DNA from: Symsagittifera roscoffensis | Lineage: Eukaryota > Xenacoelomorpha > Acoela > Convolutidae | Assembly (NCBI RefSeq): GCF_963678635.1 | Contig: NC_087066.1 | Location: 26,875,453 to 26,939,452, forward strand | Direction: 5' to 3' | Length of the DNA: 64,000 bases | Shown here: in pieces, positions 1 to 11,089 of the stretch | Numbering within the stretch: position 1 is the stretch's first letter | How the letters are laid out: each line of letters starts with the position of its first letter | Translations under genes and position numbers: made by a program | The notes under the pieces: generated by a model | What the model saw: only the letters and a program-made list of their open reading frames with translations | Told to the model about the DNA's origin: nothing | Database searches by the model: none

Positions 1-2380
1 AGCCTCAAATATATTCGCAAATTAAACTGTGATCGAGGGCGTGCGCACGCCGAAAAAAAAAGCAGATTTATTAAAAGAAGGATCAAATGGGTATATTAGC
101 CTGTTACTTTATATTAATGTCAGTGGCGCTAAAATGTTTAGCAAATAAGGGTTTTTCTAGGTATTAGGGGAAATCAAGTTTGTCGACTCAGAAGTAAGGT
201 TTCATAAAACCGCGCTGCACATAAAAAAGTTCATGCGTATGCCAATTTTAGTGAATTAATTTTACCTAAAATCATCAATGCTACTAAAAACATGTTTTTC
301 ATAATTGAAATATTTTGTTCTGTGTCGCAATTTGGTAAGTTTTTTACCGTACTAAAATTTACTCAAAATATCGCTAAATCAAAATTCAATGCATTTTAAA
401 AATTAGGTCACACGTGCAGAGAAAATTCTACTTTTGATGAAACTGAGCCTCGAGGTCCGAGGACTAATTTTGGCAATAGTTGAAATAGTTTATGACGACA
501 TTTTTCAAGAGAGTTTTTAGGGGTGAGGTATTCATTACTAGGTACCCGAGAAAAGATATTTTTAAAAAGATCTCTTTTTTATCTTTATGAAGCCTGAAGG
601 TTGTCGGTCTCCTTAGGCTTTGCAATATGAGTTGTTATGCGTTGTTTTTTCAGCTATTGAAAGTTTTCTGGTTGCTTTTGCAAAATCGGGTACGAGTATT
701 TCAAAAATTAATGTGAAAAACTCCAAGCAAAAGCAATTGGACTAATTTGGTTGAAATTTTCCATCAAGGAAGTCAAAAAAGTATTTCAGATTATTTTATG
801 TTTGCACATAATGTATCTTCTAGTTTGTTAAATACAACTCTTTTGATTTAAATTTTTTCGATTTGTGCAACAAAATTTTGTTTATTTAAGAAAACTTTCA
901 TTTCTTTTAGCGCATATCTGATATTTGAAAACAAAAATTTTTCAGCTCCAAGATATCCAAGTAATTAACTACTGAAAATTGGCGAGGTCGAAAAATTGTT
1001 ACCTGTTTAAAATAAGAGTGGCCCAAGCAAAATATTGTTTTGATTTCATAATTAACGACTGAATCTATCATAAAAATTTTATTAGGTAAAATGTCAGACT
1101 GAAGCAACATGAAAAACTGTAAAGCGAAACGAAATTAAAGCAACAATATAACTGAAATTGAATGAAAAAATAAAAGACTCAATTTGTAATTAGTTTTGCG
1201 TGTGAGTTTTCCAAATTATGGAAATACCTGAGACACGCCTAAATGTAAATGTGTGTTTCAGCGCCTGAAACGCAAATTTTTGCGTGTCCCAGGTCTTCCC
1301 CGCCATATTTTAAATTAAAAAAACCAATTAATTTGTAAATCGATTTGTTAAATCAAAATATGGGGAGAAAAAATTTGCCTTCATTTTGTTGGTTGGTATT
1401 ATATTCAATTCAAGAGGTCAATTGATCTATCAATTAGCAGCCTGATAAACCCTGATTTGGAGACAATAAGAAAAATCGAAACAATTTTCCCAGTATCGAG
1501 GAAAATTTTTTCTATCATGTAATGGGCATATAATGGTCAAATTAACCAAACAAGTTTTCTGTAGAAAAAATTTGACAAATTTTTTTGATTTTTTGTCTTT
1601 TTTGAGGAAATTTGTTCAAAACTTCACCTTAATTAAATTTTTTTCTTATAAATGCCTATGTTCTAGCTTTTCTTAAATCCTCTTACCGCACGAGGACACA
1701 AAAAAAAGATTCAGACTTAAAAAAAATTTAATGTACTTTTTCCTTTTTTTCTGATTATTGGGGCCGTGTTTTTGATCTACTTGCTCAGCAAATGTCTATT
1801 ATTGTTTATGTTTATTGATTTTTTACAATATTTAATTAAAAATTTCATTAAAAAAGGTTTGAGGGATTTTTACTTGATGGTGAAAACTTTTTTACTTTGG
1901 TGAAAAACATTTTCAAAATCGTAGTCGTAATCATGTACCGATGACCATTCTTGTATCAGCTTTCCTTTTACAACACAATCTGTAATAACTATATAGAATT
2001 GTTGAATTCTACGTTTAGGGTTTAGTTATTCTTCTGGGCAGCAAACTGTAGCCTATGCCCTTACAATTTCGAACGAACTACTTTTCAATTAGAAGCAAAA
2101 TCAGTAATCACGTCACTATCCTTTTCTCATTTTTTCATACGCGCAAAGTTTTTCATTCACGTTGAAATTTCACCAATAAACCCAACAAGAAAACTTTATG
2201 CAATTTTCAAATTCTGAGCGAAACACTTCATACTCGCTTTAGGCAACGACTAGTGGTATCATTTAAAAAAAACGCGTTGGCTGAGCCATTAAATTGACTG
2301 TTTTGATTAGCTCGATTTGAATCGGACGCAAAGTTTACGAGTAATTTTCGGTCGTTTTTTAATTTGAATGATAACTACTG
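1..2380. other. AT-rich non-coding stretch, no gene seen
   Basis: I find no open frame with recognisable protein character on either strand; the longest is a 67-codon chance frame. The sequence is rich in homopolymer T and A runs. A local imperfect hairpin lies around 1225-1295, where an acctgagacacgc arm faces gcgtgtcccaggt, with a smaller tttcag/ctgaaa palindrome inside. It may be intergenic or a large intron. Confidence 0.5.
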
Positions 2381-2446
2381 TTGTCTGGAAAAAAAACACG
2401 CCGGGGACAAAGATTCCGTCATTTTCTTCGAAAGTCGGAACAATAA
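2381..2446 (-). repeat. Helentron-like family 1, terminal fragment
   Basis: About 65 bp match the 5' terminus of the abundant family described at 48627-49145, in reverse orientation: a gaaaaaaaacac stretch, then attccgtcattttc, a short ttcgaaag palindrome and gtcggaacaataa. The rest of the element is missing, so this is a relic. Confidence 0.5.
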
Positions 2447-3302
2447 CAATACCGCTCTTAATAATTCGTAGCCATGGTTGATACTACGGCGGTTTATCGT
2501 GTTAAAAATAGCTTTAAAAGTTTATAAGCTCTTTCCCAACCAAAATGTTTTGAACTTTCAAAAACTTTACACTTCCATGCTATGAAGTAAACACGGACAA
2601 AGCCTAACAATTCCACGGTTTACTTAGCTGGAACATTGAATTTCGTTTGCGCACGTTCAGTTGACTGCAATTTTTTTAATGATTTAGTTGATCGAGGAAA
2701 AAAATCAAGTCTGCGCAAATCGGTACAAAAAGTTGATTGCTTCGACGTCACTTGAATTGATCTTAAATTCTCGAAAAAAAAAGTTTTGAACTTATTAATA
2801 TCAATATTGAATCATAAAAATTGAGAAAAGCTAGGAAATAATATAACCATTTTTGCCTGATTGCAACGCTGAACAATTTTTGTCGTACGCTATCAGGATC
2901 ATAGTTAAATTTTTAAATTTTAAACGAGAACTTCACGCAGCATCAAAGCCTTTTCAGGCAATTGAAAAGCCCATAAGCATAGGAATAAGAGAATTCTAGG
3001 TTCAAATTCTACTCTATTGTCTGAAAAACCCATTCAAGCACATAAAGGTCTCACTTTCTCCAAAAATTAGAATGGCAAAACTGCTCGTGTCGTGTCCCAA
3101 AAACAGCCTAAATTTTTTTTCTAAAATTACCTTTTCTTTTTTCTGTTTTTTGTAAAAAAAAAAAAAAAACTTTGTCCGCCATTCGTTATGTCCAAAAAAC
3201 TTTTTAACCAGTTTTAGAACAATAGTCTTAATTGAGTTGTATTAGGAATCAATTCAAAGCCGGAATGTTTCGCCGCATTAGTTAGTTACACGTCATGAGA
3301 AA

Positions 3303-4424
3303 GCTGGAAATTCAGCTCCGCTTGGTTTTCTTTAAACAGTTTTGATCCGGATTTTTTTAACCTTAACTATTTAACTAAAAACTGACAAATTGCGCAAATT
3401 GGATTTTTCAAGCCCTGCAAACAAGGCTTACATGTGAATTGTCTTTTTAATTTTGAACTCAGGCAGCCAGTATCCTTCAAGGCAAAAGTGTGTTCAATAG
3501 TCAAAGTTTGTCAATATGTACTGAACAAAAGTTTGATCAGGCTATATGATGTTAAATATTCCAAATTTGTTGGAAAAAAAACCGCTTTAACAGTTTTTTT
3601 AGTATACCAAATGACGTTTGTTAAAAAACCGATATTAAAAATAACGAGTTTTTTTTTATTTTTTATATCGATTTTAAGCTGGAAATTTCGCTCCGCTTGG
3701 TTTTTTTAAACAGTTTTGATCCGGATTTTTTTATCCTTAAATATTTAACTAAAAATTGATATGTTGTGCAAATTGGATTTTTCAAGCCCTACAAACAAGG
3801 TTAACATGTGAATTGTCTTTTTAATATTGAACTCAGGCAGCCAGTATCCTTCAAGACAAAAGTGTGTTCAAATTCAAAGTTTGTCAATATGTACTGAACA
3901 AAAGTTGCTCAGGCTATATGATGTTAAATGTTCCAAATTTGTTGGAAAGAAAACCGATTCACCAGTTTTGTTAGTATACCAAATGACGTTTGTTAAAAAA
4001 CTGATATTGAAAACAACGAGTTTTTTTTTGTTTCTTATATCGATTTTGAGCTGGAAATTTAGCTCGGCTTGGTTTTTTTAAACAGTTTTGATCCGGATTT
4101 TTTAATCCTTAATTATTTATCTAAAAACTGACAAAATGTACAAATTGGATTTTTCAAGCCCTGCAAACAAGGTTATCATGTGAATTGTCTTTTTATTTTT
4201 GAACTCAGGCAGCCAGTATCCTTCAAGACAAAAATGTGTTCAATATTCAAAGTTTTTCAATATGTACTGAACAAAAGTTGATCAGGCTATAAAATGTTAA
4301 ATATTCCAAATTCATTGGAAAGAAAACCGGTTCAACAGTTTTTTTATTATACCAAATGATGTTTGTTAAAAAACCGATAATAAAAATAACGCGTTTTTTA
4401 AATTTCTTATATCGATTTTAAAAA
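3303..4424. repeat. Three-unit tandem repeat, ~373 bp period
   Basis: Three head-to-tail units start at 3303, 3678 and 4050. Each begins gctggaaatt(t)cgctccgcttgg, passes through gatccggatttttt, gaactcaggcagccagtatcc and atgtactgaacaaaag, and ends in ttatatcgatttt. Units differ by scattered substitutions and small indels. Open frames at 3434-3709 and 3827-4081 arise only because the first two units happen to be open in one frame; the third is not, so I do not call a gene. Confidence 0.85.
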
Positions 4425-5789
4425 TGGAGGAAAACAATTAACGTTTGCTCCTTGTTTAAAATTAATTAGCGTTTTTTAAGTCGAGTTAGAATATTTTTGG
4501 AATATTTACTGAATAAGATTTCGGTCGCTTCCTTTACTAGAAATTGGCAAAAGACCGGGGATATAGAAAACGTGAAACTGTTGCTAGCTCTAAATAGGTC
4601 TGAGCTTGTTTTTTCATTGTTCCGACTTCAGAAGATTCCTTTTGCGCATTCCTTTTACATTTTAGGGATCCCGCTTATATTTTCCAGATTCCATTTGCAT
4701 TTTGCGGCTTCCGACATAATTTTATTTTACTATACACAGATGTTAGTGTTCGTTTGTGGAGTCCTAAAAAAAATAATCCGAATTCCGCAAACTTTGTTGC
4801 TGATTCCACAAAACTTGTTGCTGATTCCGCAAATTTACTTTTTTAGCAATTTTGAGCAATATAGTGTTTTAGCTATTTGTTCGTGGAATCGAAAACAGCA
4901 AAGAAGTTAAAAAACTAGGAATGTTGCGGTTTCTGCGGCAAGTCTGTTAGTGACAAGTTGCGGAATCCACTTATAATTCATATAAAACACAATTTGACCC
5001 CACATATGCTTCAATTTTTTTCAATAGCACATAAAAAACTCCACATAATCGTTTTTTTAATAGAAAATGGGAAATAATCTGAGTAAAAAGGCAGATTGAG
5101 CAAAATTATTTCTTCAATTGAGCAAAAAACTTCAGAAACCTGAGCCATTTTTCTAATTGAATCAAAAACTATAAAAACCAAGATTTACTGATTAGTAAAA
5201 CTAAGTTTAACTTTTTCAAAATTATGGTTTGCTCAGAAAAACTTCCTCCTGAAAGCTTACAGAATTGACAAGAACCAGAGAAAAGACTTGTTAATGGTTC
5301 CTGCTGATAACCAGCAGATCACCGTTTGAGAGCTTCATTTTTTTGAAGAGTCTTTCAAAGCTGCTATTCGCCTTTGTCATTATTTTTTTTTGTTGCTAAA
5401 TGTTTAATATAGTGACAACTGGTCGTCATGCGCACAAACATTTACTAAACTTTGCTATAGTTGGCTAATTAGTTGAGAAAATGGGCAACAATGGGCAAAC
5501 AGGTGGAACTTCTGGACTTCTACGCTTCCTAGAAGTCCATTCCCATCAGTAGACGGGGGAACATCAAAAGATTTTAAAAAAATATCAGATTTTTTAGAAA
5601 ACCATTTTAACATCAGGTTTAAAAAAATCTAAAACTTTTCGAGTAAAATGAGCTCCTCTCAGCTACTGAGATACGCGTCCACCAAACTTCAGACGTTTAT
5701 TAGGTGCTGAATATCCTCATTGACTCAAGACATTTTCAAAAAGTGAACTGCAATATTATTTATCTCTGTTTCTAATTCAAAGTTCTGTC
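4425..5789. other. Non-coding spacer with iterated ttccgcaa motif
   Basis: No supported gene. A 137-codon open frame at 4497-4910 is low-complexity and overlaps an iterated motif (gattccgcaaa / gattccacaaa with ttgttgct spacers) at about 4780-4840. The same kind of motif recurs at 29880-29960 and 31040-31120. Nothing recognisable lies in the remainder. Confidence 0.4.
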
Positions 5790-5812
5790 CCTCAATAACT
5801 GAACAATGCATA

Positions 5813-6324
5813 AGACTATGGTTCCTTTTGGCACACGATGAATAATGTTGAATTGGGGCTCAAAAAAAGCTTTGAAAAAGCATTAAGACTTAACTGTATG
5901 TAACTCGGGCTCAGATTGAGTTGTGTCAAACTGGGGCTCAATGTACTGTGAAAATGATAAGCTGAAAAAGAATTGGATTGAACTAGGGCTTAGGTTGAGC
6001 TGCGACGAGGTAAAGCTGATAATGAACCTTGTAAGACTACGACTCAGTACACACCATGATTAACTGAGACTCAGAATGAGCAGTGTTGAACTGAGTCGTA
6101 GTCTTACACGGTTCATTATCAGCTTTACCTCGTCGCAGCTCAACCTGAGCCCTAGTTCAATCCAATTCTTTTTCAGCTTATCATTTTCACAGTACATTTA
6201 GCCCCAGTTTGACACAACTCAATCTGAGCCCGAGTTACATACAATTAAGTCCGAATGCTTTTGCAACGCAAGTTTTGAGCCCCAATTCAACATTATTCAT
6301 CGTGTGCCTAAAGGAACCATAGTC
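5813..6324. repeat. Long inverted repeat 1 (234-bp arms, 44-bp loop)
   Basis: The arm at 5813-6046 is the near-perfect reverse complement of 6091-6324. The outer edges read agactatggttcc and ggaaccatagtc, and the inner edges actacgactcag and ctgagtcgtagt. A transcript would fold into a ~230 bp hairpin. Both arms are made of the surrounding minisatellite unit, so it looks like a local inverted duplication and not a transposon. I see no target duplication. Confidence 0.85.
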
Positions 6325-6673
6325 TTTTTGAGCCCCAGTTCGATGCATTTCAATCTGAGTTTCAATTAAAAACAGTTAATTTAGAGCCTCATCTTAAGAC
6401 AATCCTCCGCTCTGAACCTCAATTTAAAACACTTTTTTTTGTTTTTGTAAACACAGTTCACTTTGAGCCTCAGTTCCCCACGAACCATTCTAAGCTTCAG
6501 TTCATTACAATGCATTTTGAGCCTTAAATATTCACACTTCTTTTTGAATCCCAGTTTGACACAATTCAGCTTTAGCCTCATAAAAATTTCACTTTGAGCC
6601 CCTTTCAAAAACAAGACATTCTGAGCCCCTTTTCAAAATAAGTCATTTTGAGCATCAAGTAACCACAATTCAT

Positions 6674-6917
6674 TTTAAGCCTATTGTCACAGTATTTCAT
6701 TCGAAGCCCCAGTTGGACACAGTTCGTTCGAGCATCAGTTAATTAATGTTCGTTTTGAGCCGCAGCCCAACGCAGTTTATTTTGATTGTCAGTTCAACAC
6801 AATTAATTCGGAGCACTGCGTTGGGCTGCGGCTCAAAACGAACATTATTTAAGTGATGCTCAAACGAACTGTGTCCAACTGGGGCTTCGAATGAAATATT
6901 GTGACGATAGGCTCAAA
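6674..6917. repeat. Long inverted repeat 2 (~103-bp arms, 38-bp loop)
   Basis: The arm at 6674-6776 (inner end gcagcccaacgcagt) is the reverse complement of 6815-6917 (inner start actgcgttgggctgc), with a few mismatches. It is the second foldback in the same minisatellite. Confidence 0.85.
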
Positions 6918-7600
6918 ATCAATTGCGGTAAATTGCTTCATTTCACTGCTGTTCATTTGGAATCTCTTCTTAACGCCGTTCATTTTGAGCATTCGTCCAA
7001 CAGCTTCACTCTGAATGTCAGTTCAATTTTGTTCTTTCTTGATTACAGTACAGTCTGAGCCTCAGTTCAACAGCATTAGTTTTGACACTCTGATCACAGT
7101 TACTTTTGAGCCACAATTAAATACAGTTCATTCTGAGTTCATACCGAGTGTCAATTTATCTGGGCTCATTCTGAGCTCGACCTCAGCTTTTTTTGTTCTG
7201 AGCCTCGTGTCATCATAGGTCGTTCTGAACATTTTTTCGATACGCTGTTTTCTGAGAATCAGTTAAACACGCTTTATTCTGAGCCTTAGTTTGTTTTGAG
7301 CCTCACTTCAACCTAGTTGATTCTGAGTCTCAGTTGATCACATTTTTTGAGCCGCAGCTCAAACACAAATCATTTTGAGTCTCAGTTGATCACAGTTCGT
7401 TCTGAGGCTGAGTTCAGCACATTTTTTTCTGATCCTGAAAAAAACACTACGTTCTCATCATTTTTTCAATATGCTTCAATCTGAGGACCAGTATACTACT
7501 GGTCTTTCTGAGCCTCACATAATCATGAAATTTTCTGAGCGCCAATTCAACATAGTGCATCATTGCTTCCTTCTGAGCATCAATTAACACTGTTCATTCT

Positions 7601-7989
7601 GAACCTCGTGGTTCGTCATGCCAACATCCAGAAAACTCTCGTCAGAGCTGTGCAAGCTCAAAACAATTCTCTCACTGAAGTGTGCAATGAAAAATTTATC
7701 TCTGGCAACTTTCTATCAAATAAACAGCATAACTTGTTGTTTGATTGGTATGAAATTTGTCTAATAACTCAAATACACAGTAGGATCAATAGCTTGGAAA
7801 CCGATCCTACTACCATGTTTATTATGTGTCTTACATTTAAAAGATGTTGTTGAAAAGTCTGTTTATTGCAGACTGTAACCGAGCCAGGTAATTAAATTCT
7901 GACCGAAAAAGCCAATGATATATGAATTTGCCATCGAATTTCCTCACACTGTTTCTTGCTGGGAGAAAACTCAGCTGTTGTTTTTGTCA
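7601..7989. other. Spacer, no gene seen
   Basis: A 96-codon frame (7563-7853) starts inside the minisatellite and has no recognisable domain. A small perfect hairpin lies at about 7781-7811 (gtaggatc ... gatcctac). No other structure is seen. Confidence 0.35.
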
Positions 7990-8023
7990 TTGTTCCCACT
8001 TTGCTAACGAAAGTAACGGAATA

Positions 8024-8730
8024 CAGTGCTGATTTAAATTATCCGAACAAAACGAACAAAACTTGAATTTTCAAACGCGTTTTTCTCAAATTGGGTTAAG
8101 ATTAGACAAAAAGTGAAGAAACCACAGTTGCCTAGAATTTCACCAGAATTAATATGATGCCATTTTTCTCCGAAATTCTCAACCAACATTTTACCCCAAA
8201 AATGGGTCATTTTGGCTTTTTTCAATTAATCAAGAATTACATTGAAACTATTTTGTTAATTGATGAGAATATTATATCATTAGAAGCCTCTTACGCAGCC
8301 CAACAAAGTTTAAGAAAGGTTAATTCTCCAAAAATTGGCGCAAATTGTGTAAAATTTGTTTTTAAGCAAAGATTCTGGGTTTTATATAGTAAAAATCACA
8401 TTTATTGATTATCAAGGGAAAATTTTTTCTCTTATACTGGTTTTTGGAGATTTATCCTGTCTTAAACTTTGTTGGGCTGCGTAAGAGGCTTCTAATGATA
8501 TAATATTCTTATCAATTAACAAAGTAGTTTCAGCGTAAAAATTTGGTTGAGGATGGGGTAAAAATTTGGTTGAGAATTTCGGAGAAAAAATGGCATCATA
8601 TTAATTCTGGTGAAATTCTAAGCAACTTTTGTTCTCTTCACTTTTTGTCTAACCTCTACCCAATTTGAGAAAAATGCGTTTGAAAATTCAAGTTTTGTTC
8701 GTTTAGTCCGGATAATTTAAACCAGCACTG
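8024..8730. mobile_element. Foldback MITE with Tc1/mariner-type ends
   Basis: Terminal inverted repeats start cagtgctg and end cagcactg, with TA on each side (8022-8023 and 8731-8732), as expected for the Tc1/mariner superfamily. The arms are very long (8024-8314 against 8461-8730) and leave a loop of only ~146 bp, so there is no room for a transposase and the element is non-autonomous. The open frames on both strands inside it are by-products of the inverted repeat. It sits within a family-1 Helentron-like element, so it is the younger insertion. Confidence 0.8.
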
Positions 8731-8852
8731 TAGTTGTGCTCGAGGTTGTTTTTTCTTCCGAAAAACTTCAACTGGATTTTTTTATTATATCATTCAAAAA
8801 GTATTGTTGTTTTTGGCTTAAATTTGAAAAGATTTTTCACCTGTGATCGTTT

Positions 8853-9322
8853 TTTTCCGGTTTTTGAAAAAAAACGGAATATTTATGCTCGGTGGGGTTT
8901 TTTTTATTCAGTCAATTTTCGCCGATCGAAAAAAAAGGGTCCGAGTTCAACTTGCTGAGTTTAAATTTAAGAAGATATTTTAACTCCAGCTTTTTTTGTA
9001 TAGTTCTGGGGGTTTGAAAAACCCCAAATTGGCCATGTTCTGGACTAAATTATGCGCGCTTTGATGATTTTATTCATATTGCTGAGAGTGTAACGCGAAT
9101 TATTTATGCGTGGCGAATTATCCCGCTAAATGAGATTGTTCCAAATTGAATTGACGCTAGTTAATTGGTCGTATTATTTTCATACGTCTCAACATTTCAC
9201 ACTTTGATACTGTTCAAAATTTATTGGTTTTTAATAATTTCTCTTCCCAACAACTATTCGATATGAATTACGGGACAGACGGAACTTTCACTGCTTTGCC
9301 CCCTGATATACGAGCAGTCTTG
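8853..9322 (+). mobile_element. Helentron-like family 2, nested forward copy
   Basis: It matches the copy at 44127-44606 along its length: aacggaatatttatgctc, caattttcgccgatcgaaa, tatgcgtggcgaatta, caacatttcacactttgata, and the end ctgatatacgagcagtcttg. It has no coding capacity. It lies inside family-1 sequence, which continues on both sides. Confidence 0.7.
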
Positions 9323-9605
9323 CTCGTAAAGTTAAAGGGGTTTAAAGGCCAATTAAAAACCATTTTGGCCAATTTAGGACAATTGACGCGCGATATATTT
9401 CGCGCTATTAACGCGTAAGCGGAGTTTTGATCAGTCTTAGAAATTGTTCCAAATCGGTTGTAGGAAACATATTTGCATTAATTGATTTGTTACTTGGAGA
9501 GAAATCTATCACTTTATATTTTACATAGCGTGTGGGGGGGGATTAATTTTCACAAAACATTTCAAATCCCTTGATGTTGAGATGTTTTTCACAAAATTTT
9601 CACTA

Positions 9606-10048
9606 AACATGTTCCGACTATCCCTTGATTCATATCGAATAGTTGTTGGGAAAAGAAATTATTGAAAATCTATAAATTTTGGACAATATCATGTGTGACT
9701 TTTTGAGTCAAGGGAAATTAATACGACCGATTAGTTAGCCTCAATTCAAAATGGGAAGATTTTGTTGTGCGGGATAATTTGCCACGCATAAAAAATTCGC
9801 GTTATGTTTTCAGCTTTATGGATAAATTCTTCAAAACGCGCATAACTTAGTCCAGAACATGGCCAGTTTTGGCATTTTTTAAACCCCAAGAACTTTACAA
9901 AAATGAATGGGAGGTAAAATATCTTTTTAAATTTGAACTAAGGAAGTCGATATCAGTGTGGTAAAAAAAAATTTTGTTGAAAAATAGTATTTCGATCGGC
10001 GAAAATTGACTGAAAAAAAATACCACAACGAGCATAAATGTTCCATAA
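9606..10048 (-). mobile_element. Helentron-like family 2, nested reverse copy
   Basis: This is the reverse complement of the family-2 sequence. It runs from a tgttccgact motif and ttcatatcgaatagttgttg through taatttgccacgcataaa to atcggcgaaaattgactg and cgagcataaatgttcc. The terminal hairpin end seen in other copies is missing, so it is truncated or inserted incompletely. Confidence 0.65.
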
Positions 10049-10157
10049 AAATTTCAGTTAAATTGATATCAATTAATTTTTTCTTCTTCTTATGCTCCAT
10101 AGACCTTAAAGGGCAGTCGGAACTTTCAGGGCTTCGCCCTGATACGAGCAGTCTTGT

Positions 10158-10835
10158 TTCATTTTGGCATGGCTCGACTGAAATTTTGGCGCGGCTGAAT
10201 AAATTTTTGCAGTCCGACCAACGTTTTCGAGTCGCGCAACATGGTTCGCTTTCTGAGCATAAGTTTGCAAAGAAAGTGATGCATGTCTGGCTTGGACTGA
10301 GGTTCAAATAGACTTATTCGTCTGGTCTGTTTGTTGCTCTTTTTTCGGTCGGATAAGCGCGTTCAATTCCTTAGTCTAATTAATCTTTGTAGTTGCTCTC
10401 AAAACTCGAGTTTGAGTTGAAACCAAGTTCATTCCAGAAACCTAGTTCATTCCAGAAGCGACTGTAACCCTTCCCCAATGTTTCAATCAATTATTTTTTC
10501 TTAATTTTAACTCCTATCAAACTATGCAAACCAGCATGTGATATATTGTGCGTGCATGTGTTTGCCGTAATAAGAGCAAATTGCCTGTCTGAGCACGGCT
10601 TGGAGAAATTTTATTGTCGGTTACTCTGTAACAACAAACTTATGCCCCATAATGATCTCAATTCAAACGCGCGATAGTTTTCTCATTTTGAATTATATTC
10701 GTCAAAATACTCCCAAAATCCAACCACTATAGTTTCGTGAAAAAAAATCACAGGCAAAGCATTTGAGCTCTAAAAAACAATGTCTTTCAGGGGATATAAA
10801 TAATTTTGTCAAAAACCCTTGCTTAAAAATTCCAA
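10158..10835. other. Spacer, no gene seen
   Basis: A 101-codon open frame (10006-10311) starts within the transposon end and runs past its edge; it has no recognisable domain and I do not call it. The rest is unstructured AT-rich sequence. Confidence 0.35.
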
Positions 10836-11040
10836 AACTGACTGAAAAATACCACAAGCATAAGTATTCCACGCCACCGTCGGAACAAAAATCTTCACAT
10901 TGCGGATAAAACAGTCCAAGTTTTGGCCAATTTGGCTATTTTGAAGCCCCCCGAAAATTACAAAATTTAAATGAACGCAAGATATCTTTTTACATTCGAA
11001 TTCATGAAGACGATATTTTCTACGGCTGAAATAGTTTTTT
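10836..11040 (-). repeat. Helentron-like family 2 fragments
   Basis: Two adjoining reverse-oriented pieces. One carries actgactgaaaaataccacaa with agcataagtattcc and a gtcggaacaa end. The other carries the internal cagtccaagttttggccaat region. Both ends are missing. Confidence 0.5.
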
Positions 11041-11089
11041 TGTTAAAAACTATGATACTAATCTCTAAATAAAGACTAATTAAAACTGC

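Larger units (their letters stand above)
5790..7600. repeat. Degenerate minisatellite, ~27 bp unit
   Basis: About 1.8 kb is built from diverged copies of a ~27 bp unit approximated by cagttcattttgagcctcag plus ttcaaca. The motif appears in both orientations because two inverted duplications lie inside it. Frames such as 7015-7218 (+) and 6381-6614 (-) are translations of this repeat and are not genes. Confidence 0.8.
7990..10157 (+). mobile_element. Helentron-like family 1 copy broken by three nested insertions
   Basis: The left end (tgttcccactttgctaacga) and right end (cagggcttcgccctgatacg, then agcagtcttgtt) match the intact ~520 bp copy at 48627-49145. Family-1 sequence resumes between the insertions: ttgtgctcgaggttg after 8731, acgcgcgatatatttcgcgc near 9386, and tgctccatagaccttaaa near 10095. 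It is interrupted by a TA-flanked foldback element (8024-8730), a forward family-2 copy (8853-9322) and a reverse family-2 copy (9606-10048). Confidence 0.75.

Noticed and set aside
3434-4081. Two similar ~85-90 codon ORFs as a small gene pair.
   Set aside because: They are the open frame of a 373-bp tandem repeat; the third unit is not open and the peptides have no protein-like pattern.
5813-6324. Inverted repeat 1 as a transposon.
   Set aside because: The arms consist of the surrounding minisatellite and there is no target duplication or distinct terminal sequence.
6381-7218. Cys/Leu/Lys-rich ORFs in 6-7 kb.
   Set aside because: They are translations of the minisatellite unit.
8034-8408. 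ORFs on both strands at 8034-8225 and 8154-8408.
   Set aside because: They lie within the arms of the foldback MITE.
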